A stretch of 64,000 nt of DNA. It comes from Porphyra umbilicalis (Eukaryota > Rhodophyta > Bangiophyceae > Bangiales > Bangiaceae). Numbering within the stretch: position 1 is the stretch's first letter; each line of letters begins with the position of its first letter. Made by a program: the position numbers and the translations under genes. Positions 24,001 to 34,235 of this stretch are shown here, piece by piece. Below the pieces are notes generated by a model that searched no databases, was not told where the DNA came from, and saw nothing but the letters and a program-made list of their open reading frames with translations. The DNA lies in NCBI GenBank assembly GCA_002049455.2, contig KV919135.1, positions 1-64,000 of the forward strand, written 5' to 3'.

Positions 24001-25600
24001 GATCGGCTGCTATGATAAGTATCATGGCAAGGCACCATGCTGCTGCCAGCTGTCCGTGAGGGAGAGTGTGAGCTTATCAAAGTGCCATTGATCCGGGTTT
24101 TAGCCGGGTTCCGATCGCGGCCGAATGGGTCTGTGACTGCGCCGGTGATCCGGGTTTCATCTAGCGTTTTCTCCCATAGGGCTGGCATGCGGGGTGATGT
24201 GCTGGGTGGACACATCGAAGAGAAGAAGGCGGGAAAAGCACCTCAGTAATGCAGTTGACGGGTGTCGTTGGACCGAAAAAGCATGTCGGGGGGGGGAAAT
24301 ACGGCGCGGAGCCGGGGGCCCTCGACAGCCAAAAAATGCATCGTACGTATTCGTGAACAAGTCAGGTCGCCGACTACACGCTTCGGTAAAAAAATAAGGC
24401 AGCTGTCAAGCAATCTTAAACGAAATATGATAATATACATTAGACGCATGCCACACCACGTCCTGTAGGGTGTATCATTCGTATTACTTTTGAAAGACAT
24501 GAAAGGGTATGCGCCACGTCTGTAACGGATACTTGCGTGGTCGAGAGCGACCACCCGTGGCACAATCTGCACGAATCGCTGAAAGCGATGGCTGCCCGAC
24601 GTCCTCAAGGAGCGATGCTAGCCTACGGCTGAAATATTCACATTCAGCGATTGGACAGCAATCAATCTCGCTATCCAGACTCAGGCGCGTGCATGGTAAA
24701 GAGGCCCGGGCGAAAGAGGTAAGCGCTGCCTGTAGGTATCGATTTTGGAAGTAAGGTTGGATCATCGCATCGGCCATTTCTAGCTGTTAACTCGACTCGG
24801 TTGCACCCGTACTCGGACTGGGCGCCACTATCCCCTTTCCTCACACTGTCACCGCGCTCCCCCCTCCTGATGGTTCCTGGCGCATCTTCCGCTGCAAATA
24901 TGGCCGCCCCCGCCCCTCCCCCGCCTCTCCCCACCGCAACACGCCGACCCGCGTGCGGTTTTCTTCCCCACCTTCCCGTCATTCTACTCTTCTTGCCCCT
25001 GTTTTCGATCCCCTCACCGTTTCCCACGGCTTCGTGCCCGTGTCGCGTTCCCGCCGCCTGGCCTTCTTTGGTGGCACCCTTGCCGCCGCGGTCTTTCCGC
25101 CGCCAGTCCCCGCCACCATGGCGCGCTGGCGACCGTTACCGTTCCGTTCTTCGCGGGTAGCCACAGACCTGCTCCTTGACGCGGCGACCCGCGAGCGCAA
25201 CGGTGGCGGCAACGCCACCCACCGTCGACTAGTCGGCGGCCACTATCCACGCCGCCAGCGGCGCGGCCGGGGCGGTAGTCGAGGTGTGACCACCTTCACT
25301 CGCTCCCAGATTCCGTCGGCGTGGCTTCACGCCGAGGGCGGAGGTAGCACGCCCCCCCTCCCTTCCCCAGCCACCCCGTCTGTCGGTATAGATGCACTAT
25401 CTATTGCGGACCCCGCGGTCGCGCGCCTCGATCGTCTGCCATCGCTACGCGCGTGTTGCCACCGCCTGCCACTGCCACGCTGGTGGTTATGTGCCGAGAC
25501 GCCGCAGCGTTCGCCGCGGGGAAGGTGGCGGCTGATGCGGTCACGCAGGAATTGTCCATCGCCGTCTTCGCCGGCAACCTCGGCCACCGCTATCGCCACG
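21011..25600. other. 4.6-kb stretch with no supported gene
   Basis: Near-balanced base composition with many short frames on both strands. AATAAA occurs at 21667 and 22505. A short exon-intron-exon reading is possible at 22166-22223 (ATG, donor GTATGG) and from 22430 (acceptor CAG), but the joined product is only about 40 residues, so I did not call it. A 245-codon open frame at 24953-25690 is Arg/Pro/Ser rich without a recognised domain. Confidence 0.4.
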
Positions 25601-25649
25601 TCCACCGGCGGCAATTGGGCTGGAGGCGGGGGCAACACTGAGGTGCCAG

Positions 25650-25930
25650 GCGGATGCACCAGCTCGCAAAGCCGCATTCTTTGCCTCTAGAGTCTTATTG
25701 CGCTACTCCAGCATCTGCATCTCCAATTCCGCGATGCGTCGGTCAGCGGCCAGCGCGCTCACAGGAGCCGCCTTGGACGCTCGGCCTTGCTTTCTTCCTT
25801 CAGCCACGGCCGGTGTAAGACGCGAGGTACTGCCGCCACCGCTCGCCAAGGACCCCCCAACACCGCCACGGCCTCCCCCATTGCGTGCTCGCCAGCGGCC
25901 GCGCTCTCAGAGGCACCTATGCAACCTTCA
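25650..25930 (-). pseudogene. Coiled-coil fragment with in-frame TAG
   Basis: On the minus strand one frame reads ALAADRRIAELEMQMLE, stop, RNKTLEAKNAALRAG, a leucine-zipper-like heptad pattern interrupted by TAG where Gln (CAG) would fit. The segment upstream is Gly/Ser/Arg rich. It lies just beyond the larger minus-strand pseudogene and may belong to the same decayed element. No family is recognised. Confidence 0.35.
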
Positions 25931-26220
25931 CCAGTAGCGTCCAAATTCTTCACAAACCTGCCGGCATGGGGCGGCCGGGGCACGGGACGCCGCTTCTCTC
26001 GGCGCCGCTGGGAGTGATCCGCACAATCTATTGACGTATTGGTCCGTGACCCGCGGCCGCTCTACAGCTCATCAGTGTCCCGCGTGTCCACGACACTGCA
26101 ACCGGTCATGGCCAACCTCAGAGGCTGCCGTCGCCCGCACAGCTTGTACACGCTCTCGTGCTGTGACTCTTCCCCATCGGTTGTAGACGACGCCACCTCT
26201 CGCTGCAGGACATCAGCGGC

Positions 26221-28316
26221 CTAGATTGCTGGGCATAATGCAGACAGCAGGCGCTTGTTCGCCAGCACACCGGTGCAGTCGGGAGTTGACTCACGCTGGA
26301 TGACTAATACGCGCACCCGCTCCGCCTCGCCATCGCTGTAGCACTCCACGAGCGGCCGTAGTAGGGCGCGCACGATCAGCGGGGCTCGGTCGCACAACAG
26401 GTTGGCATGGGTATTGCACCCAAAAAGGATGTTCCGAGCGTGCTCCTCGGTGCCAAACTCGTCCATGTTCGGGTCCTCCACTGGCAACTGTCAGACCACC
26501 AGCACGTACCAGGGCGCCCATTTAAGGTTGATTCGCAGCACCGCCTTGAAGAGGATCTTGTAGCAGGTGCGCGCCACCTCCTTTGTCGCCTTTTGGATGT
26601 AAACTCGAGCGAGCGTGGTGCCCTTTTTGTGGACGGTCGCCATGATGGCCAGCACAAAAAAGTCCCCGTACTGGGCGAGCACCACCGACTCCACCGCCTT
26701 GTAGTACGCATCTGTCTGGAGCGCCAACACGCCATTGGCCACGCGCCGAACGTTGCTCTTCATAAAAGCAGGGAAAATATACCCCGTGGCCTCGGAGATG
26801 ACGGGGGCCATAAATTAGGGGTCACTCGCGGCAACGGCTCGCCCCAACATGCGCAGCGCTGCGTCGCGGCCCTTCCTCCAGGGGTTTCGCTCTGGCGCCG
26901 TCTGTAGGTGGACGCAGCGCAACGCCCCCTGGGTCACATTCGCGGCCACCTGGCCGTACTCATCAGCAAGATGGTTGCGCACATCCTCCTTCTCCACGGC
27001 GAGAGAGATATGATGGTGATTTTTCACCTCGGCTGCAGTAACGAGCAATCAGCGCGTAGCTTGGGTAATGGGCGGCGGGGGGTGGGTGTGTGGACCGACC
27101 GAGAATATGAAAATGCTCCCCTTCACGTCGCCACCGCCGTCATCCGTCAAAGGGGTGCCGATGTAGGTGACGTTACATTTGTAGCGAGTTGTCAGCGTCT
27201 ACGCCGCCCCCGTATGGGCCTTGCACTTGAAACGAGAGCCCGCGGCGCGAATAGTCAGGCACGACTCATCAGTGCTCACTTCCGTCGGAGCATTGGTCAC
27301 TTCCCTGTGGACGCAAAAAAGGAAAAGGGATGCACAAACACAAAGGGTGTGCAAATGGGATGTCTGCTACTAGCCTCGTGTAAACCCTAAAACACACAAA
27401 GCGTGTACTCCAACATCCGCACTCCACCACCTCCTCGAATTGAACTCACGCACAGCCGTACATACCAGTTCACCCGCACCCACGTCTCGACTCTGCTCCA
27501 GTTCTGGAGGGTGGGGAGTGAGTCGTTCTTGTGGCCCAAGCGGTTGGACCCTGAGTAGCCAGTGCAGCCCAAGAACTTCTTGCCATTCGACCGGATCGTG
27601 ACGATCTTGCCATTGGGAACGGATTGGAGGCTCTTGCAGGCGACGTTGTTGCAAGCCTTGGTGTGAAAAGGGACCACGATCGACGCGTACTTGGCCCAAT
27701 CGCGTGCCAGCGCCTGCTGTGTCGTGTCTAAGCCCGGCGCGCAGCTGGCGTCAGTGGATAGCTTCCCTTACTGTCTGTACTGATCCACATCGCCCGCCTC
27801 CACTGACGTGTGTGCCTGATCCAGCACCGCACCCGGCACGTGGGGTCAGGCGTCGAGGCCCGAGCAGGGATACTCAACCCAATCGTAGGAGCAGAAGCCA
27901 AAGTGGGCCGAAAGCCGGTCCGTGTACATATGGCTCAGGCCGCTGGAAGACTTGTAAACAATGAAGATCTTCGGGTTGACATGCCCTTCCACCGACGCGA
28001 CAGGGACCATCGTGAGCACCCCGCTCGTGGAAGAGTTTGACGTTTGCCGGTACGATGGCACCACGAGGTTCTCGACGACTTCCTCGGCTGTGAGGATTCA
28101 ATTGACCCTCCTCATTCCAACCTCCAGCACGGGCAGGTAGAGGGACGCGCAGTCAGACCTGCTCGAAGACGATGCAACGGCACCGCGGGCTCCCTGCCCC
28201 GGCTGTGCGGCCGCCGATGCAGCACCAGCCCCATTCTCAGCATCGGACCCCATGCCTCTCACATGCACGTGCTCCAGAGAAGTCCCCAGGTCCCCTCGCC
28301 GGCCAACAAGGTGCAC
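26221..28316 (-). pseudogene. Long multi-stop minus-strand pseudogene, family unknown
   Basis: Two stretches of coherent protein, each in a single frame with stops. The first (28316-27387) includes LYLPVLEVGMRRVN, stop at 28098, then a segment ending HFGFCSYDWVEYPC, then ACNNVACKSLQSVPNGK followed by KKFLGCTGYS, a possible zinc-binding Cys cluster. The second (27048-26221) includes KNHHHISLAVEKEDVRNHLA, stop, GYIFPAFMKSNVRRVANGVL, stop, and DEFGTEEHARNILFGCNTHA. The change of frame near 27100-27450 could be an intron, since splice-like GTATGT and CTGCAG are present, but the phases do not join cleanly. Residue use looks like a real globular protein. A transposon-borne origin is likely from context, but I cannot name the family. 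Confidence 0.5.
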
Positions 28317-28783
28317 ACCACGATTCCTCGTGCTCCAGCTACCGACAACGGCGGGGTTATGAGCAAATTCCTCTCCCCCCTCCCTCGTCCCGCCCGCGCC
28401 GGCCTCCTATACCGCTATGCCAAGTCCACTCCATGCACAAGCGCCGTACCCGTCCTATGACATAAGAGCGTCTCACCCAGCAACGTGCAGGGCTCCACGT
28501 CCGAAAACGTGGACGTGGCTGGCGCAAAAACAAGGTGTTCATGCGAAGGCGCGTGGGTGACTCGAAGAACGCGCGCCCGAGTCCGCGTCGGGAACGGTTT
28601 TCTAAAATCCGCCGCCAGTGCGCTGTGAATCGTGCTTCTCAAACATATTTCGCACTGCCTGCGATTGAGGTGTCTAAATGACAGCCACACTTCATCAGGG
28701 AAGTAAGGAAGCAGTCAATGATCCGCACAGTGGTCTATCCTTGCTTCCATACAATCGTACTTACTTACTTGTAGACACTCACG

Positions 28784-28828
28784 CGGGCGAAACGGCTCAG
28801 CGGCGGATGGCTCCCTGTTCAGTCGTCT
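28784..28828 (+). repeat. Left half of dispersed repeat R, interrupted
   Basis: About 45 bp beginning GGGCGAAACGGCTC match 40083-40127 with few differences. The match breaks at 28828, where the CAGGGG-ended insertion begins, and resumes at 30345. Confidence 0.75.
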
Positions 28829-30344
28829 CAGGGGCCTTCAAGCGTATCCACTTCCGAATAGCGGTTACGTATTTGGTATGATCCTTGGCAGCGTCCGCGT
28901 ATGTCAAGCGCGAGAGGTCAGTTTCAAGCGTACTCGCCAGCCAGCAAAGGACAAGCGTACATTTCCGCGTAATCTTTGAACTAAATATTAACTCAGCATA
29001 TTGGCGAACTTGGGTACTGTTCGGGTACCAGAGGTAGTTGACGGTTGGTGGAATGAACTGTTGTTGTCTATTTCATTCCGCCCAGGCAACAGATTTCCAA
29101 ATGAAAAGTCCCACCTAAATTGATCGGCTGTCAGGTAAGTCGGCCTTTTTTTGGACTGTGCATGAGAGAACACGCGCTTGAACGCAACTGCCTCGTTGAC
29201 CGCCATCGGTTGAACCTGTTAAGACGACAGCCAGTGACCAGTTACGCAATCATTTACAAGTACTACAGTATATTTGCGAACCCAGTGCTAGAATTCATGT
29301 CTATAAGGTGTACATCTGACGAATTAGACCGCCTGGGATACGACTGAAAGATCGCCGTTTGTTCCAAACAGGCCGCAGCGTGAGCATCATGGGGGGTGGC
29401 GGGGACCGCATTGCACCCAGCCGCGGTTGCTTCTCATCTAGGAACTCATGGTGATCTTTTTCAGTGCCGCGGCAAGTTTGCCACGCTATCTACGTGCACC
29501 ACAAGGCCCGTTCGACGGCCTTCGCGGTCCGCATGGATACAGAGGTAGGTACTCGAGTCCGTGCCTCGGCGTCGTCGTCCTGGACTATGAAGTAGGCGTG
29601 TACTGTGCTGCTCTGGTTCCCGATGGGGACTGAAGCCCGTGTATTTTTTCACTTACTGCTGGTGGGCGCTAGGAAGCCTGGGGCGTCAGTGGAAGTTCGC
29701 CGGGCGCCGAAGACGCCGAAGAGTTGCTTCCGGCGTCGACCCCGGCTGCAGCCAGAGAGGGGGGGCGGAGCAGGCGACGTCACAGGCAGTCGTGGCCATG
29801 ATTGGGCCTAGGCTCGACGGCGATAGTGGGGTGTGCATGGGTGTACTGTATGCAACGGCAGAGCGGGCTTCCGCGGCCTGTCACTGCCCTGCTCTGCGAC
29901 AGGACAGCCCTTTTGACTTGACGTGTGACGACGAGGTGCGCTGTCATCCAGTGGTGCATCCTCTTCGAGCGTTCAACCGGTGCCAATCAGTTGCCACGTG
30001 TCCTTGGTGCACCTGGGAACTGATTTGCACAGTTTTTAACGTGCAAAATTGGTTGATGCCAGTTTCGGCAAAAATAGTAATTTAAACCAGTTGCAACCAG
30101 TTACGCCAAACCAGTTGCCCATCACTAGCTCGAACGTCCAAGTCGCGCATAAATTCCTTGTCAACATTCGGGTTAGCGTATATCAGAAGATACCCGATTA
30201 AATTTACCTCAAGCGTACCTTCGAATGGGCAAAAGCACCGGGTAGCGTACATCCTTGTGTGCTGCGAAAGTCAAGCGTTCAGGTATGTACCCGAAAAAAG
30301 TACGCGCGGATACTCTTGAGAAAAAGTACGCTTGAAGACCCCTG
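28829..30344. mobile_element. 1516-bp CAGGGG-ended insertion, possibly hAT-like
   Basis: The left end reads CAGGGGCCTTCAAGCGTA at 28829. The right end is the reverse complement CAGGGGTCTTCAAGCGTA, finishing at 30344 (17 of 18 bases identical). The word TCAAGCGTA also recurs subterminally (for example near 28930, 28947 and 30210). The element splits dispersed repeat R, whose uninterrupted copy lies at 40083-40156, so the insertion borders are independently supported. CAGGGG ends are typical of hAT elements, but the expected 8-bp duplication is not seen. Only about 4 bp (GTCT/GTTT) appear duplicated. No transposase was found inside. Confidence 0.7.
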
Positions 30345-30381
30345 GTTTGAAGCTCACCGGCAGATCACTCGTTCTGTACAT
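30345..30381 (+). repeat. Right half of dispersed repeat R
   Basis: GTTTGAAGCT then GCAGATCACTCGT matches 40125-40156, completing the repeat interrupted by the insertion at 28829-30344. Confidence 0.7.
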
Positions 30382-30435
30382 TGCGCGCGCGATCAAGTCG
30401 TGTACAGCTACAAAGCGAGCTCCACGGTGAAAGGG

Positions 30436-30503
30436 GATTGGTGGAAGCTGTTCAAGTGGCACCCCAGGTGTCCAGGGTGCCACTTGTACAGCTTGCACCA
30501 ATC
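30436..30503. repeat. 29-bp stem hairpin
   Basis: Arms 30436-30464 and 30475-30503 are reverse complements with two mismatches around a 10-base loop. The arms include AAGTGGCACCC and GATTGGTG. It could be a small inverted-repeat element or a hairpin RNA source. Nothing else identifies it. Confidence 0.8.
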
Positions 30504-30580
30504 ACGGCGTTCTCGTCAGTTGCAGCCTGGTCTCCATGCCACGTGCTGCTCCAGCGGGGTCGGTGGCGTGGTCTGCTCCA

Positions 30581-32707
30581 GCGCTGTGGTGGTTAAAGGG
30601 GGGTCACACGCATGCCCGATTTTGCTCGATTCTCAGGTCCGCAGCGACTGCGGGAGCATCCGCAAGCGAGTCCGATTCGCAGAAATATGCGGTTGAAGCA
30701 GCAATGCGGCCGTGTTCGACCAAAGTGGATGGAGCCACGAAGTGAAAGCAAATGATATCTCCCAATCGAGCCGATGCTGATAGTAGCAGTCAGCCGATGA
30801 AAGAGTACCAACACAGGGTCTATTCGCCAATGAAGAGCTCCAATTAAGACAAATCTGCGGTGACGAGTTTTGACATCCGACCGTTTTCGCTGGGTCTGCC
30901 AAGAGGCAGCACGAGCGCGTCCGTCATTGACAACTATTGACAACAGCCTCGGAGAGTGAAGTGGCCAGCGATGCCTGTACCGGGTGTGGAGAGCTGGGCG
31001 CTGATGGCGCCCACGTCGTGGCGGTTGATGGTTTGGGAGCCGACGACAACGCCCACGTCATCAGTTGTGTGGGCGCTGATGGCTGTACCAGGCGCAGATG
31101 TGAGGGCGCTGATGGCGCCGACGTTGTGGCGGATGACGGCGTGGGTGCCAATAACGACGTGGACAGGCGTGAAGGTTGGCTCCCGTTCCAGGGCGAGCAC
31201 GGGGAGGACGTCACAGTGAACAGCGGCACCTCCGCCGTGGGCGACGGCGTGCCCGTCGCATGTAGGGGCCTTTGCGTGGCAAAGTGAGTGGCGCACCACA
31301 GCCTGCAGGGGTGTGGCGGGGCGTAGTGGGGGAAGGCTCTGATATAGACCAGTAGTTACGGTTCTGGTGCTGTGGTCCTCGATGTGGCGTCGCGGGACGG
31401 GGCATCGTAGGGCACCAGGGAGTGTACCAGGGAGTGGACGGGCATGGCGGGGCGTGGTGGGCAGTCAGCTTGTGTCTCCTCGGCGTCAAAGGTCACCGCC
31501 ATCTTCTTCTCGGCTTACTGTGATGACACAAGGGGAGATTGCCTTACCCAGCCAGCTTGCACAGCCCCGGGCGATCAATTGTGGACAGCTGCCGCATGTC
31601 TCTGCGCAGGGAGGCGCTACAGACTTTTGCGCTTGCCTCGTGAAGCGCACAGTGGAGTGATTCCGCGCTCGCCATGCCCGAAGCACGCCTAGTTAAGGTG
31701 GCTCTTTTGGATTTGAAAAGCAAGATGCCATTACAGAAGTTGCCTGAAAGCGCCGCGATTCTGGTGTGGCCTCCAGTGGCTCTGGTCGACACTCTCGTGT
31801 CGGAGCGGCGATTTGGCAGCCCGTCTTGCTCGCCACCACGTCCGCCCGTCGCCGGATCATCCCGCACCGTGCTCTTGATCGCTGTGCCGCCATCCTGCGG
31901 CCTCTCCTTTCGCCCATTTTGTTTCCAAGCACCTTGGGGGCCGGCCCTGGACTTCAATAACTATGTGGTAAAGGAGGATCTGCATACAACCATGATGTGC
32001 GGTCACCAGGACCGGACATCACCAGCTCTGTCGTCAACGAAGGCAGTCCAATTACTCTGGGTTCTTTTGTTGATAGTCTTGGGTGGACCGTATGTTTTTG
32101 GCATCATCGTGATCAGCGCTCTGAGTTGAACCCAATGGTATGAAGAGAACCCACCCGACCGCTATCGACTCAGGCAGCAAACTGCATCTTCTTCGAACTG
32201 GGCTCGTCGGATGTCATCTCCTTCGCATGAGAGCCGAAGACAGATCAGAGACCAGCCTTCACTGGGAGTCGACTCAAGGGCATCTCGCCTGTTCAGTAGG
32301 TGTCATGCGCTGATTGGCCCACATCCACTTCCGCAGGAAAAACTGAGGACGTGGAAGCAGTAAGTGCGTTCTTTTTCAACCCCACTGCCGGCCACCGCAA
32401 CCGCCAATAGAAAGCCGAAATTGTTGGACCAATCCAATCAGGTGGCTTCCTGGGCCCTGAAATCCAAAAGAGCCGCTGGAGGCGGTCTTAACTAGGCGTG
32501 GAAGCTAATTGAGGCGCATTCAGACGCTTCGGGAGGTGTAAGGACAGTTCTGATGGGTTCCAGGAAACATATAACGCAGCCATTTGAGGTTAAATAGGTC
32601 GAAAACCGTCGAGTATGGTGTCGTGCTGGGGGGGTCCGCAACATCTTGCGGTCAAAAATCGATGAATCCGCCGGTTGCGTGCGACCCCCCTTTAAGAACC
32701 ACAGCGC
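30581..32707. mobile_element. 2.1-kb segment bounded by 32-bp inverted repeats
   Basis: The arm at 30581-30612 (GCGCTGTGGTGGTTAAAGGG...) and the arm at 32676-32707 are reverse complements with few mismatches. Both contain TTAAAGGGGGGTC. In addition a 23-bp direct repeat beginning CAGCGGGGTCGG occurs at 30552-30574 and 32707-32729. TTAA next to a G6 run recalls piggyBac-type targets, but the inverted repeat extends past the TTAA, so it is not a clean duplication. No transposase was seen inside. Confidence 0.45.
30996..31195. repeat. Two imperfect ~108-bp tandem units
   Basis: GGGCGCTGATGGCGCC occurs at 30996 and 31104, with a partial copy GGGCGCTGATGG at 31071. The flanking sequence also repeats (GACGTTGTGGCGGATGA versus CACGTCGTGGCGGTTGA). 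The plus frame through it reads repeated GADGA-type motifs, but no larger gene is evident. Confidence 0.55.
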
Positions 32708-32900
32708 AGCGGGGTCGGTGGCGTGGTCTTTCTCTTTCGCGCCACGGCGTTCCGCTCCCCGGCCGGCGCTGGACCGAGGACGTCGATCCGTCCTCTGCGC
32801 GACCTGCTTGGCGCCGCTGTTTGTGTGTCCACGCGGTCAGTCCCTGCTCCTTCCCTGCCGCTGCACCTTGGCTGCGTGTTTGGGGGCGCTCCTCCCTCGC
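31290..32900. other. Stretch without a supported gene
   Basis: Several open frames of 80-150 codons overlap on both strands, with none showing a recognised motif. The segment contains the right arm of the 30.6-32.7 kb inverted repeat and precedes MPC1. Confidence 0.35.
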
Positions 32901-32911
32901 TCGTTGCGACC

Positions 32912-33605
32912 ATGGCAGCCGCCCCAGCGGGCAGTGGCCTTGTCCGCTTCTTGTACGCTGTGGGTGCCACCGCGTCGTCCTGCGTTCATGCGCACCTTCC
33001 CGCTTTGGCCCCCTCGCATTGTGCCTGCTGGTCGAGGTGAAACCGATTGTGCCACTGTCGTCGTTTCGCTTCCTGACGGTTCCGCGTGCGTCGCGCCCTT
33101 GCGCTCGCACCCATTTGTACTGCTTCCTCCATTTGCGGCCCCTGTACCCCCCCTCCTCCCCGCCGGCGACGGTGCCTTTTTTTTTCATGCCCTAGGCGCT
33201 CCCCCACGGGTCCCATGACGACCCACTTTTGGGGCCCCATCACCAACTGGGGCCTCTCCATCGCCGGCTTTGTCGACATGTACAAGCCGCCCGACGCGGT
33301 GTCGGAGCGCATGACGGGCGCGCTGTGCGTCTACTCGGCGCTCTTTATGCGCTTTGCGTGGCGCGTGCAGCCGCGCAACTTGCTCCTCTTGTCGTGCCAC
33401 GCGACCAACGAGACGGTGCAATTGTACCAGCTGCAGCGGTGCTTTGGCGGCGTTGACTTTTTCTACAAGCCCCCGCCGGGGCGGGGGGGGGGTGGGGCCG
33501 AGGGGGGGGGGGGAAACCCGAGGGCCTCGCCGTCGCCCTGCCCGAGGGGGGGGGGTGGCCGTGCCGCCACCGGCGCCAGGGGTCGTGCCGCCCGTGGCGG
33601 CTTGA
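32912..33605 (+). CDS. MPC1: Mitochondrial pyruvate carrier subunit MPC1
   Basis: The segment [18 protein letters not shown] then [18 protein letters not shown] and [18 protein letters not shown] is a near match to plant MPC1 (BRP44-like). MPC1 pairs with MPC2 in the inner mitochondrial membrane to import pyruvate. The family's conserved blocks lie at 33203-33450. Because plant MPC1 also has SPxGP before THFWGP, the protein should start upstream of the Met at 33215. A strong acceptor (T-run then CCCTAG, 33195) precedes, and a phase-compatible donor lies at 33037, so an ATG at 32912 ([16 protein letters not shown]) could be the start. That first exon is tentative. After FFYK the frame enters G runs (33480-33560). 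One shift there gives a natural-looking end [16 protein letters not shown] with the stop at 33603-33605. Otherwise the frame runs on as low-complexity sequence. Confidence 0.88.
33037..33195 (+). other. Candidate intron in MPC1
   Basis: GTGAAA donor at 33037 and a long pyrimidine tract with a T-run before the AG at 33194-33195. Joining keeps the MPC1 frame (AG then GCGC...). The acceptor is convincing. The donor is the best phase-compatible choice but not the only one. Confidence 0.4.
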
Positions 33606-34235
33606 GCTGGCTACAGTGGGGTGGTGGGGGGGGGGGTGGGCGCGGGGGTGGGCGCGCGCGGCTGCCGTCGTCCTTGTATAAATGCGATCTTCTCCTGACC
33701 TGCGGCTGCTCAAGTGGTCCTGACGGGACTCCCCTGATGCTGCCTGTGGAGCGTACACTTCTTGTCTGGTGGGCTGCTGCCCGCCACACCCCCTCTCCCC
33801 AACGGTGCGGCGGGTGCCCCACCGCGTGTCGCACTTGTCTCGGGTGCCTGTCGCGGTTTGCACGCCTCACGCGCGCGGGCGATCCGACCGTCGGGTGTCT
33901 GCAATCTACGCTGTGCTGGGGGTGGGGGGCAGTGGGGGGAGGTGGGGAGTGGGGGGGGGGAAGGGAATGCATACCCGGCTGCGCCGGCGCGTGCGCCCTA
34001 CTTGACCGCTGCACAGGGGGTCGCGCTTACAACGCGCTCGGCCTCTGGTTAGGAGGCCGTGGACGCGACGCGCTTGCGGCGTGAACCGCAGGGGACGGGA
34101 CCCGCGTTGTGCGTTGCACGACCGCCGATCCACTCTCGATCTATCCCCGCTGCCGCCGACACTCCCGTACCCGTGCACGCGGTGCTCGTGATTGTTCTTC
34201 CTTGATCCCTCTCACTTCCCCCCCACCCCGCCACG
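33606..34235. other. MPC1 to LEA-like intergenic region
   Basis: Contains a TATA-like TGTATAAATGC near 33675 and a G-rich block at 33920-33965. No gene is supported; the open frames here are Arg/Gly/Pro-rich shadows. Confidence 0.4.

Noticed and set aside
30593-32694. Clean TTAA target duplication of a piggyBac-type element
   Set aside because: The inverted similarity continues outside the TTAA on both sides, so TTAA is part of the repeat rather than a duplication.
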